DNA from: Mycobacterium sp. Aquia_213
Lineage (GTDB): Bacteria; Actinomycetota; Actinomycetes; Mycobacteriales; Mycobacteriaceae
Length of the DNA stretch: 64,000 nucleotides
Assembly (NCBI RefSeq): GCF_026625985.1
Contig: NZ_CP113116.1
Location: 1,364,001-1,428,000, forward strand
Direction: 5' to 3'
The notes beneath the pieces were generated by a model. The model was not told the origin of the DNA and made no database searches. It was given only the letters and a program-made list of their open reading frames with translations. Below are positions 38,118-46,871 of this stretch, piece by piece. Each line of letters begins with the position of its first letter. Within the stretch, counting starts at the first letter, position 1. Both the position numbers and the translations under genes were made by a program.

Positions 38118-39320
38118 TCAGTGGCCCGTCCCGAGTCGCACCGGCATGCGTTTCACCCCGGGCACCATCGTGGCCCGCATCCGGTCCACCTCACCCGCCA
38201 GCTCGATCGTGGGGAAGCGCCGCAGCAGCTCGTCGAACATGACCGTGGCCTCCAGGCGTGCCAATTGCGCACCGATACAGGAATGTTCACCACAACCGAA
38301 CGCGATGTGCGGGTTCGGATGCCGGGTCACTTTGAATTCTTCGGAGTCGGGACCGAATATGTCCTCGTCCCGGTTCGCCGAGCCGTACAGCATCACCACG
38401 ACCTCGCCCGCGCGGATCTGCTGACCGCGAATCTCGACGTCCGCCGTGGCGGTGCGTGCCATATGCACCACCGGGCTGTTCCACCGCAACATCTCCTCGA
38501 CGGCGGCCGGGATCAGCGTCGGGTCCTCGACCAGCAGGCGGCGCTGTTCGGGGTGGGCGATCAGCGCCAGCGTGCCGAGCGCGATCAGATTGCGGGTGGT
38601 TTCGTTACCGGCGACCAGCAACAGGAACGCGAAGTTGAGCAGGTCTTCGTCGGTGAGTCGTTCCTCGTCGATCTCGGCGTCGGCCAACACCGACAGCAGA
38701 TCGTCGCGCGGTTGGCTGCGCCGCGCGGCGATCAGCTGCTGGAAGTACTCGTAGAGTTGCCCGGCCGCCACCGAGGGGTCGAGCTCGATCTCCGGATCGG
38801 CCGTCCCGGTGGCCGCATCCGACCAGGCCCGGAATTGCTCCCAGTCGTCGGGCGGGGCGCCGATCAACTCGGCGATCATCCGGGTGGGCAGGGGAGCGGC
38901 GATCTGTTCGGCGAACTCGTGCACCGAACCCGGCTCGATGCCGTCGAGAATGCCCGCGACGATCTCGCGGATCTTCGGCTCGAGCACCGACACTCGGCGC
39001 CGGGTGAATCCCGCGTTGATCAGCTTGCGCATCTGCCGGTGCCGCGGCGGGTCGGTGAAGATGAGGCTGCCCTGCTGCACCGGGTTGGGCAGATGCGGAT
39101 CGGGGATCGTGATGCCCTGCGTGGAGGTGAACAGGGCCGGGTTGCTCGACACGAAGCGGACGTCCTCGTACTTCAGCAGTGCCCAGAAGTTGGTGACGTC
39201 GTTCCAGCACACCGGCGCGCTCGCGCGCAGTTCCCGGTAGGCCGGGTAGGGATCGCCCGCATAGAAGTCGGGAGAGTGCAGCGGAAAACTCGGCGAGCGC
39301 AGCGGCGGATGAGTCTGCAC
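38118..39320 (-). CDS. Cytochrome P450, first gene of the igr-like operon
   Basis: A 400-aa bacterial P450 with I-helix AGNETTRN, K-helix EEMLRW and heme loop HIAFGCGEHSCIG with Cys348. GTG 39320 has a strong AGGAGG six bases upstream; the longer frame to 39371 is rejected. Position at the head of a FadE/MaoC/Ltp operon parallels cyp125 in the igr operon, so terminal oxidation of a branched alkyl chain is inferred. Subfamily cannot be assigned. It is a clear paralog of the P450 at 43228-44403. Confidence 0.9.
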   Translation of the reverse strand: MQTHPPLRSPSFPLHSPDFYAGDPYPAYRELRASAPVCWNDVTNFWALLKYEDVRFVSSNPALFTSTQGITIPDPHLPNPVQQGSLIFTDPPRHRQMRKLINAGFTRRRVSVLEPKIREIVAGILDGIEPGSVHEFAEQIAAPLPTRMIAELIGAPPDDWEQFRAWSDAATGTADPEIELDPSVAAGQLYEYFQQLIAARRSQPRDDLLSVLADAEIDEERLTDEDLLNFAFLLLVAGNETTRNLIALGTLALIAHPEQRRLLVEDPTLIPAAVEEMLRWNSPVVHMARTATADVEIRGQQIRAGEVVVMLYGSANRDEDIFGPDSEEFKVTRHPNPHIAFGCGEHSCIGAQLARLEATVMFDELLRRFPTIELAGEVDRMRATMVPGVKRMPVRLGTGH

Positions 39321-39530
39321 GGCCAGCCTCCTGGAGCTCCGGCGGGATCGCAATCCGACATATTGCCGCAATGTGTCCTGCGACGTTGTGTCTACTCTGA
39401 GCTGCCCGACCCTGTCAATACGTCCGCAACGCGGTGTAATAGCCGGGAATTCACGAGATTGGTGATTGACGTCACAGGTGCATGGGTGTACACCAGGTGT
39501 TTAGATGACCGACCGTCGGTGAGGATGCAG
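39321..39530. promoter_or_regulatory. Divergent promoter region with nested palindromes
   Basis: This 210-base space separates the minus-strand P450 operon from the plus-strand aldehyde dehydrogenase. It holds GGTGTACACC (39485-39494, perfect), the overlapping ACACCAGGTGT (39490-39500) and ACCGACCGTCGGT (39508-39520, perfect 6+1+6). The last sits directly before the ALDH ribosome site GAGG (39521-39524), where a bound repressor would block initiation. These are candidate TetR operators. Confidence 0.6.
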
Positions 39531-41000
39531 ATGACCGAGCTACAAACTCCGAAAACTCTTGTCGACACCTACCAGCTCTATATCGACGGCAACTGGGTCG
39601 ATCCCGTCGATGGTCGCTACGACGACATCTCGCCGGCCAGCGAGCAGATCATCGCCACCGCGCCCGACGCGAGTGTCGCGCAGGTCGGCGATGCGATCGC
39701 GGCCGCGCGGCGTGCCTTCGACAGCGGACCGTGGGGCACGATGAGTGCCGAGCAGCGCGCCGGCTGTCTCAGCCAGCTGGGCGATGCGCTGATGAAGCAC
39801 GCCGACGACTTCTTCGCGCTGTCTCAGGCGGAGTGGGGCTGCGTATCGAACGAGCGCATGATGCAGATCGACGGCGCCGGGTTCATGTCGATGTACGCCG
39901 CCCAGCTCGCCACCCAGCTGACCGACCAAGAGGTCAGCGGGATGGGCGCGGGAACCACGGTGCTGCGCCACGAACCGCTGGGCGTGGTGTCGGTGCTGAC
40001 GCCGTGGAATTTCCCGCACTGTCTCAACGTCATGAAGCTAAATCACGCCCTCGCCGCGGGAAACACCGTGGTGCTCAAGCCTTCACCGCTGACGCCGCTG
40101 GCCGGGCTTGCCCTCGCGCGGATCATCGACGAATACACCGACATACCACCGGGTGTCGTCAACGTGGTCACACCGTCGGGCGTCGAGGCGGCCAAACTGC
40201 TCACCACCGATCCGCGGATCGACATGGTCAGCTTCACCGGCAGCTCGGTGGTCGGTCGTCAGGTCATGTCTGCCGCCGGGGACACGATGAAAAGAATCCT
40301 GCTGGAGCTGGGCGGCAAGTCGGCGAGCATCGTCCTCGACGACACCGAGATCACCGACGACATGCTGCAGCAGATGCTGTTCGACGGCTGCTCGCTGCAC
40401 GCCGGGCAGGCCTGCATCCTGCACAGCCGGCTGCTGCTTCCCGATTCGCTGCACGACGACGTCGTCGATCGGCTCGCCGCATTGGCCCGCGCGGTCAAGG
40501 TCGGCGACCCCACCGATCCCGAGGTGCAGATGGGTCCGCTGATCAGCGCGGCGCAACGGGATCGGGTCGAGGCCCACGTCGCCGGCGCCTGCAACGACGG
40601 CGCCACGCTGGTGACCGGCGGCCGGCGTCCGTCCGGCCTGGACTCCGGCTTCTACTTCGAGCCGACGATTCTGTCCGGTGTCGAGCCGAATTCGACTATC
40701 GCGCAAGAGGAAGTGTTCGGTCCGGTGATGACCGTGCTGCGCTATCGCGACGACGAGGACGCCATCGCGATCGCGAACAATTCGCAGTACGGACTTTCCG
40801 GCGCGGTGTGGGGTGGTGACGTGGATCGTGCCGTTCGTGTTGCGCGTCGCATCCGGACCGGGCAGGTCGCCGTCAACGGTGCCAGTCCGGGTGGCGCGCC
40901 GTTCGGCGGCTTCAAACTCAGCGGATTGGGCCGTGAGGGCGGTGGCATCGGCGGCATACACCAGTACATGGAACCGATGGCCATCGGTCTTCCCGCGTGA
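39531..41000 (+). CDS. NAD(P)-dependent aldehyde dehydrogenase
   Basis: A 489-aa ALDH with the general-base glutamate E259 (LELGGKSASIV), the nucleophile C295 (GQACILHSR), a PWNFP cofactor motif and the C-terminal FGGFKLSGLGREGG. ATG 39531 is placed 6 bases after GAGG; ATG 39525 is the alternative. It is divergent from the P450 operon and overlaps the CoA-transferase gene by four bases. It probably oxidises an aldehyde produced by one of the P450s to the carboxylate. Confidence 0.93.
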   Translation: MTELQTPKTLVDTYQLYIDGNWVDPVDGRYDDISPASEQIIATAPDASVAQVGDAIAAARRAFDSGPWGTMSAEQRAGCLSQLGDALMKHADDFFALSQAEWGCVSNERMMQIDGAGFMSMYAAQLATQLTDQEVSGMGAGTTVLRHEPLGVVSVLTPWNFPHCLNVMKLNHALAAGNTVVLKPSPLTPLAGLALARIIDEYTDIPPGVVNVVTPSGVEAAKLLTTDPRIDMVSFTGSSVVGRQVMSAAGDTMKRILLELGGKSASIVLDDTEITDDMLQQMLFDGCSLHAGQACILHSRLLLPDSLHDDVVDRLAALARAVKVGDPTDPEVQMGPLISAAQRDRVEAHVAGACNDGATLVTGGRRPSGLDSGFYFEPTILSGVEPNSTIAQEEVFGPVMTVLRYRDDEDAIAIANNSQYGLSGAVWGGDVDRAVRVARRIRTGQVAVNGASPGGAPFGGFKLSGLGREGGGIGGIHQYMEPMAIGLPA

Positions 41001-43231
41001 CGGGACCCCTTGCCGGGCTGCACGTCGTCGAAATCGCGGAAGAGATCTCAGGTCCGTACGCCGCAAAGCTGTTCGTGGATCTCGGCGCCGAGGTCACCAA
41101 GATCGAGTCGCCCGCCGGGGATCCGCTGCGCCGCTGGGGGCCGTTTCCGAACGGCGTGCCCGACCCGCAACGCTGCGGCCTGTTCGAGTACCTCAACGCC
41201 GGCAAGCGAATCGCGGCTTTGGCCGACGCCCGCGACCTGATCGCGCGGGCCGACGTGCTCGTCGAGAATCTTCCGCCGGGAACGCTGGACAGCTGGGGAT
41301 TCGACATCGACAGCCTGACCAGCATCAATCCAAACCTGTTGCTGCTGCGCATTTCTCACTTCGGGCGGTCCGGCCCATGGCGGGATCGGGCCGCTACGCC
41401 GCTGACCCTGCAGGCCGCGTCGGGCTGGATCAGTGCGCGGGATCCGGACCGCCCTCCGGTGCAGGTGGGTGCCCGCATCGCGGAGTACGTCGCCGGCGCC
41501 TACGGCGCGCTGGGTGCGCTGACCGCGCTGCGACTGCCGCCCGCGGGGCGCGTCAGAGAAGTGGACGTCTCGCAGCTCGAAGCGTTGTTGTCGACACTGC
41601 CGTATCCGATGCTGATGGCGCAGAAGATGCGCAGCCTCGGCTTGCCCACCAACGCGCGCGGGGCACCCATGCTGGGCGTGGTCCGCGCCGCCGACGGCTG
41701 GGTGGGGATCAACTGCCTGACCGGTCAGCACTGGCTCGACGTGTGCGCGATGCTGGGCCTGCCCGAGTTCGCCGAGCACCAGATCGCGATCATGCTGGGC
41801 GGCCCCGAACGCGCGGAGTTCTACGCGCGGGCAGAACCGTTGCTCGCTGAGCAACCCGTTGCCGAGATCGTCGAACTGAGCCAGGCGCTGCGCATTCCGG
41901 CCGCCCCGGTCAACGACGGCGCCACGGTGCTGGACTGCCCGCAATACGCCGAGCGCGGCTTCTTTGTCGAAGGCGGTGCGCAGGGCTGGTCATTCCAACG
42001 CCCGGGACAGGCTTTTCGGTTCACTAAAAGTGCTGTGGCACAGCCTGATCCGACGCCTTGCCCGCCGCCCGAGGAATTGCCGTTTGCCGGACTGAAGGTG
42101 CTCGACCTGAGCACCTTTTGGGCCGGGGCCTATCTGACCTGCTACCTGGGCGCGTTCGGTGCCGACATCGTCAAGGTGGAGTCCATCCAGCGGCCCGACG
42201 GTTTTCGTTACTCGGGCGCGTTCCCTTTCGAGGGCGACGACTGGTACGAGCGCAGCGGGCTATGGCAGGCCACCAACCTCAACAAGCGAGACCTCACGCT
42301 CGACCTGACTTCGCGGCGCGGGCTGGAGATCGCGCGCCGACTCGCCGCTGCGGCCGACGTCGTGGTGGAGAACTTCTCACCGCGAGTGATGGAGCAGTTC
42401 GGCCTGGACTACGAGTCGCTGGTAGCGCTGAGGCCCGACGTGATCGTGGTCCGGATGCCGGGTTTCGGCTTGCACGGCCCTTGGCGCGACTACGTCGGCT
42501 GGGCGCTGAACTTCGAGCAGACCGCGGGGATGTCGGCGGCCACCGGCTACGCGGACGGGCCGCCGTGCAATCCGCAGGGACCCGCCGATCCCGTCGTCGG
42601 CGTGCACGCCGGCGTCGCGCTGCTGGCCGCACTCCAGCACCGGCGCCGCACCGGGGAGGGCCGACTGATCGAGGTGGCCCAGATCGAGGTTGCCGCATGC
42701 GTGACCGCCGAACCGGTGATCGAGTATTCGATGAATGGTGTCGTGCGTCCGCGCGAGGGTAACCGTCAACGCGGCTACCTGCAGGGCGTCTTTCCGACCG
42801 CCGAGGACGGTGTCTGGGTGGCGCTGTCGTTGCCCGACGACGGGACCCTCGACCACGACGTGTTCGACGAGCTGGTCGCCGGCTGGACTCGGACGCAGCA
42901 GCCCACGGTTGTCTTGAAAACCCTTCGTGATCAAGGCATTCCGGTGGAACGGGTGATCACCAGCGAGCAGATGTATGACCCCGAATTCATCGGGGCCCAG
43001 CTCGACGCGCGCGGCTACTACGAAGAGTTCGAACATCCGATCACCGGCTCGCACCGCTATCCCGGCTGGCCGTTTCGCATCGTCCCTGGGCCGGATCGCC
43101 ACCACCGCGCCGCGACGCCCACCCTCGGACAGCACAACACCGAAATCTTGTGCGGTCTAGGCCTTTCCGACGCTGAGGTGGCCGAACTGCGTGATCAGCG
43201 GGTGATCGGCGAGCGGGTGCTGAACGCCTAG
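40997..43231 (+). CDS. Two-domain CaiB/BaiF (class III) CoA-transferase
   Basis: A 744-aa protein with two CaiB/BaiF units (~1-355 and ~365-744). Each opens with a typical block (LAGLHVVEIAEEISGPYAAK and FAGLKVLDLSTFWAGAYLTC) and VKVE or TKIE. In the second unit ADPVVGVHAGVALLAAL supplies the expected catalytic Asp. In the first unit the matching place reads IAEYVAGAYGAL, with Glu. The family moves CoA between acids or racemises alpha-methylacyl-CoA. M. tuberculosis Rv1866 has a similar two-domain build. Here it would activate or epimerise the acid made by the ALDH. Confidence 0.88.
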   Translation: MTGPLAGLHVVEIAEEISGPYAAKLFVDLGAEVTKIESPAGDPLRRWGPFPNGVPDPQRCGLFEYLNAGKRIAALADARDLIARADVLVENLPPGTLDSWGFDIDSLTSINPNLLLLRISHFGRSGPWRDRAATPLTLQAASGWISARDPDRPPVQVGARIAEYVAGAYGALGALTALRLPPAGRVREVDVSQLEALLSTLPYPMLMAQKMRSLGLPTNARGAPMLGVVRAADGWVGINCLTGQHWLDVCAMLGLPEFAEHQIAIMLGGPERAEFYARAEPLLAEQPVAEIVELSQALRIPAAPVNDGATVLDCPQYAERGFFVEGGAQGWSFQRPGQAFRFTKSAVAQPDPTPCPPPEELPFAGLKVLDLSTFWAGAYLTCYLGAFGADIVKVESIQRPDGFRYSGAFPFEGDDWYERSGLWQATNLNKRDLTLDLTSRRGLEIARRLAAAADVVVENFSPRVMEQFGLDYESLVALRPDVIVVRMPGFGLHGPWRDYVGWALNFEQTAGMSAATGYADGPPCNPQGPADPVVGVHAGVALLAALQHRRRTGEGRLIEVAQIEVAACVTAEPVIEYSMNGVVRPREGNRQRGYLQGVFPTAEDGVWVALSLPDDGTLDHDVFDELVAGWTRTQQPTVVLKTLRDQGIPVERVITSEQMYDPEFIGAQLDARGYYEEFEHPITGSHRYPGWPFRIVPGPDRHHRAATPTLGQHNTEILCGLGLSDAEVAELRDQRVIGERVLNA

Positions 43232-44403
43232 CTGCCGAACCGCACCGGCATGCGTGTTATCAGCGGCAACATCGTCGCCGGCATCCGGTCCACTTCGCCG
43301 GCCTGTGCCAAATCGGGAAAGCGATCCAGCAGCTCGCCGAAAAACACCGACGCCGTCAGGCGGGCTAATTGCGCGCCGACACAAGCGTGTTCACCGCAGC
43401 CGAATGCAATGTGCGGGTTCGGGCTCCGGGTCACCCTGAATTCTTCTGCGTCGGCACCGAATACGTCCTCATCGCGGTTGGCCGATCCGTACAGCAGCAC
43501 CACCATGTCGCCCGCGGCGATCCGCTGACCGCGAATCTCGACCTCGGCCGTCGCGGTGCGGGCCATGTGGGTCACGGGGCTGGTCCAACGCAACATCTCC
43601 TCGACGGCGCCCGGGATCAGCGCCGGATCCTCGACGAGCAGCCGGCGTTGATCGGGGTGCGCGATCAACGCGCACGTGCCGAGCGCGAGCAGACTGCGGG
43701 TCGTTTCGCTCCCGGACGCCAGCAGCAGGAACGAAAAGTCAAGCAGCTCATCGTCGCTGAGCCGTCGCCCGTCGGCCTCCGCGCCGGCCAGCACCGACAA
43801 CACGTCGTCGCGGGCGTCGGTGCGGCTGGCGACGATCAGCCCGCGGATGCAGTGATAGAGCCGGCCGGCGGTCTCGAAGGCGTCGAGATCGCGGTTCGTG
43901 CCGGCAGTTCCGATCACCGCGTCCGTCCAGGCCCGGAACTGCTCCCAGTCGTCGCGCCGAACGCCGAGCAGCTCGGCGATCATGCGCGCTGGCAGGGGAG
44001 CGGCAATCGTCTCGACGAAGTCGTGCACGGAGCCGGGCTGGATGCCGTCCAGAATCTCGTCGACGATCTCGCGGATTGCCGGTTCCAGCCGGACGCCAAG
44101 GCGGCGGGTGAATCCGCAGTTGATCAACTTGCGCAGCTGCCGGTGCCGCGGTGGGTCCATGAAGATGAGGCTGCTCTCCTGCACCGGGTTGGGCATGCCC
44201 AGCGCTGGGATGTTGATGCCCTGGCCGGAGGTGAACAGGGCCGGGTTCGTCGACACGAAGCGGATGTCGTCGTAGCGCGTCAGCGCCCAGAACTTGGTGA
44301 CGTCGTTCCAGCACACCGGTGCGGTCGCGCGCAGCTCTCGGTAGCTGGGGTACGGATCGCCCGCGTAGAAGTCGGGGGAGTGCAATGGAAACGACGTCTG
44401 CAT
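43228..44403 (-). CDS. Cytochrome P450, paralog of the operon P450
   Basis: A 391-aa P450 with heme loop HIAFGCGEHACVG (C341), K-helix EEMLRW and an I-helix reading ASGSETTRS, with Ser where the first P450 has Ala-Gly. The N-terminal PLHSPDFYAGDPYPSYRELR and most blocks are shared with the P450 at 38118-39320, so the two arose by duplication. The stop TAG overlaps the CoA-transferase stop in one CTAG. ATG 44403 has AGGGAGG upstream. Substrate is unknown, probably of the same class. Confidence 0.9.
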   Translation of the reverse strand: MQTSFPLHSPDFYAGDPYPSYRELRATAPVCWNDVTKFWALTRYDDIRFVSTNPALFTSGQGINIPALGMPNPVQESSLIFMDPPRHRQLRKLINCGFTRRLGVRLEPAIREIVDEILDGIQPGSVHDFVETIAAPLPARMIAELLGVRRDDWEQFRAWTDAVIGTAGTNRDLDAFETAGRLYHCIRGLIVASRTDARDDVLSVLAGAEADGRRLSDDELLDFSFLLLASGSETTRSLLALGTCALIAHPDQRRLLVEDPALIPGAVEEMLRWTSPVTHMARTATAEVEIRGQRIAAGDMVVLLYGSANRDEDVFGADAEEFRVTRSPNPHIAFGCGEHACVGAQLARLTASVFFGELLDRFPDLAQAGEVDRMPATMLPLITRMPVRFGS

Positions 44404-44507
44404 GGCAAAGCCTCCCTGGCCCGGTCCAGCAGCACTATAAGTCGAACGCGTCCGGGACGCCCGGGTGAGCCTTTGGTAAACCGCACGTCACATGCCAAGC
44501 TGCTGAC

Positions 44508-45416
44508 ATGGTCTTCGAAATCGCCCGCCCAAAGCTAGAAGGAAACGTCGCGGTCGGCGAGGACCGCCAAATCGGGTTCGCGGAATTCGGTGACCCGCAG
44601 GGACGGGCGGTGTTCTGGCTGCACGGCACACCAGGTGCCCGCCGGCAGATCCCGACCGAGGCCCGCGTCTACGCCGAAGACCACGGCATCCGGTTGATCG
44701 GCCTGGACCGCCCCGGAATCGGCTCGTCGACACCGCACCTCTACGAGAACATCGCCGCCTTCGCCGACGACCTGCGCACAATTGCCGACATTCTGGGCAT
44801 CGACAAGATGGCCGTCATCGGCCTGTCCGGCGGCGGTCCGTACGCCCTCGCGTCAGCCGCGCGGCTGTCCGATCGGGTGGTGGCGGCCGGAATCCTCGGC
44901 GGCGTCGCGCCGTTCCTCGGCGACGAAGGCATCACCAGCGGCCTGATGAACCTGGGCAAGCGGGTGGCGCCGCTGTTGCGCCTGGGCGGTGATCCGTTGC
45001 GGATCGGCGCCAGCTTGCTGGTCCGGTCGATCCGTCCGGTGGCGAACACCGCGCTGTTTCTGTACGCCGCGATATCGCCCGAAGGTGACCGGCGGCTGCT
45101 CACCCGGCCCGAGTTCGGGGCCATGTTCCTCGACGATCTGCTCAACGGCAGCCGCAAGCAGCTGGCGGCGCCGTTCAACGACGTCATCCTGTTCACCCAG
45201 GACTGGGGATTCCGGCTCGACGAGGTCAAGGTCCCGGTCCGCTGGTGGCATGGCGACAGCGACCACATCGTGCCCTTTGCCCACGGCGAGCACGTGGTGG
45301 CCATGCTGGCGGACTGCGAACTGTTCGTCCTGCCGGGCGAAAGCCACCTCGCCGGGTTGGGCCGCGGCGAAGAGATCCTGGCCACGCTGATGAAAATATG
45401 GGATGAGCAGGCCTGA
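44508..45416 (+). CDS. Alpha/beta-hydrolase (Rv1191-like)
   Basis: A 302-aa hydrolase with oxyanion block WLHGTPGARRQ, nucleophile S107 in GLSGGGPYA, acid in WWHGDSDHIVPF and His in GESHLAGLGRG. Length and position before fadD36 match Rv1191 (304 aa). Substrate is unknown. It is divergent from the second P450 with 104 bases between. Confidence 0.85.
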   Translation: MVFEIARPKLEGNVAVGEDRQIGFAEFGDPQGRAVFWLHGTPGARRQIPTEARVYAEDHGIRLIGLDRPGIGSSTPHLYENIAAFADDLRTIADILGIDKMAVIGLSGGGPYALASAARLSDRVVAAGILGGVAPFLGDEGITSGLMNLGKRVAPLLRLGGDPLRIGASLLVRSIRPVANTALFLYAAISPEGDRRLLTRPEFGAMFLDDLLNGSRKQLAAPFNDVILFTQDWGFRLDEVKVPVRWWHGDSDHIVPFAHGEHVVAMLADCELFVLPGESHLAGLGRGEEILATLMKIWDEQA

Positions 45417-45452
45417 CGACACCTTGCCGCCATGTGTCGGTAACCTGCTGAA

Positions 45453-46871
45453 GTGCTGCTGGAATCGCTGAACCCCGCTGCTGTTACCGCCACCGACATC
45501 CCCGATGCGGTCAAGATCGACGGCACGACGTTAAGCCGCAGCGACCTGGTCGGTGGTGCGACGTCGGTAGCCGAACGCGTCGCCGGCGCCCACCGGGTTG
45601 CGGTCCTGGCCACCCCGAGCGTGTCGACCGTGCTGGCGATCACCGGCTGCCTGATCGCCGGCGTCCCGTTCGTCCCGGTGCCTTCCGATGTCGGCGCGGC
45701 CGAACGCCGGCACATGGTGACCGACTCCGGCGCGCAGGCCTGGTTAGGGGCAGCGCCCTCCGAAGACTCGGCGCTGGAGGGCTTGGCGCACATCCCGGTG
45801 CGACTGCACGCCCGGTCCTGGCACCGCTACCCCGAGCCGGCGCCCGAGTCCACCGCCATGGTCATCTACACCTCGGGCACCACGGGGGCGCCCAAGGGCG
45901 TGGTCGTCAGCCGCCGGGCGATCGCCGCCGATATCGATGCGCTGGCGCAGGCCTGGCAGTGGACGCCCGACGACGTGCTGGTGCACGGGTTGCCGCTGTT
46001 CCACATCCACGGGTTGGTGCTGGGCCTGCTCGGATCGTTGCGGGTCGGAAATCGGTTCGTACACACCGGGAAACCGACCCCGGCCGGCTATGCCCAGGCC
46101 CGTGGCACCCTGTACTTCGCGGTGCCGACGGTGTGGTCGCGGGTGGCTGCCGATCAGGCGGCCGCCGAGACACTGCGGTCGGCCCGGCTGCTGGTGTCCG
46201 GTAGCGCGGCGTTGCCGGTCCCGGTGTTCGACCGGCTGGAACAGGTGACCGGGCACCGGCCCATCGAACGCTACGGCGCCTCGGAGTCGTTGATCACGGT
46301 GTCGACGCGAGCCGACGGTGAGCGCCGCCCGGGCTGGGTCGGCCTGCCGCTGGCCGGGGTCGAGACCAGACTCCTCGACGACGCCGGCAATCCCGTCGTG
46401 CAAGACGGGGAAACCGTTGGAAAGCTTCATGTTCGGGGTCCGACCCTGTTCGACGGATACCTGAATCGGCCGGAGGCCACCGCCGAGGTTGTCGATGCCG
46501 ACGGTTGGTACCACACCGGCGACGTCGCGGTGATCGACGCCGCGGGGATGCATCGCATCGTGGGCCGTGAATCGGTTGACCTGATCAAATCGGGCGGATA
46601 CCGCATTGGCGCAGGCGAAATCGAGACGTCACTACTCGGGCATCCGGGCGTGCAGGAAGCAGCCGTGGTCGGCATGCCCGACGACGACCTGGGCCAGCGC
46701 ATCGTCGCGTTCGTCGTCGGTGCGTCGGATCTCAACACCGACGAACTGATTAACTTTGTCGCCCAAGATCTTTCGATACACAAACGACCACGCGAGGTGC
46801 GGCTCGTGGACGCCTTGCCGCGCAACGCGATGGGCAAGGTCGTCAAGAAGCAGTTGCTGTCCGAGGGCTGA
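45453..46871 (+). CDS. fadD36: Fatty-acid-AMP/CoA ligase FadD36
   Basis: A 472-aa adenylating enzyme starting at GTG 45453. The P-loop is VIYTSGTTGAPKGVVVSRRA, followed by RYGASESL and WYHTGDVAVID and ending with catalytic Lys in NAMGKVVKK. It is short for a FadD, as is Rv1193 (473 aa). It probably activates short or medium acids. Relation to the neighbouring P450/FadE block is possible but the gene also exists here in M. tuberculosis, which lacks that block. Confidence 0.9.
   Translation: MLLESLNPAAVTATDIPDAVKIDGTTLSRSDLVGGATSVAERVAGAHRVAVLATPSVSTVLAITGCLIAGVPFVPVPSDVGAAERRHMVTDSGAQAWLGAAPSEDSALEGLAHIPVRLHARSWHRYPEPAPESTAMVIYTSGTTGAPKGVVVSRRAIAADIDALAQAWQWTPDDVLVHGLPLFHIHGLVLGLLGSLRVGNRFVHTGKPTPAGYAQARGTLYFAVPTVWSRVAADQAAAETLRSARLLVSGSAALPVPVFDRLEQVTGHRPIERYGASESLITVSTRADGERRPGWVGLPLAGVETRLLDDAGNPVVQDGETVGKLHVRGPTLFDGYLNRPEATAEVVDADGWYHTGDVAVIDAAGMHRIVGRESVDLIKSGGYRIGAGEIETSLLGHPGVQEAAVVGMPDDDLGQRIVAFVVGASDLNTDELINFVAQDLSIHKRPREVRLVDALPRNAMGKVVKKQLLSEG

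Noticed and set aside
38109..39530. N-terminal extension of the ALDH frame back through the P450 gene
   Set aside because: The frame is open, but it is antisense to the P450 and the ALDH fold begins just after 39531, where a ribosome site exists.
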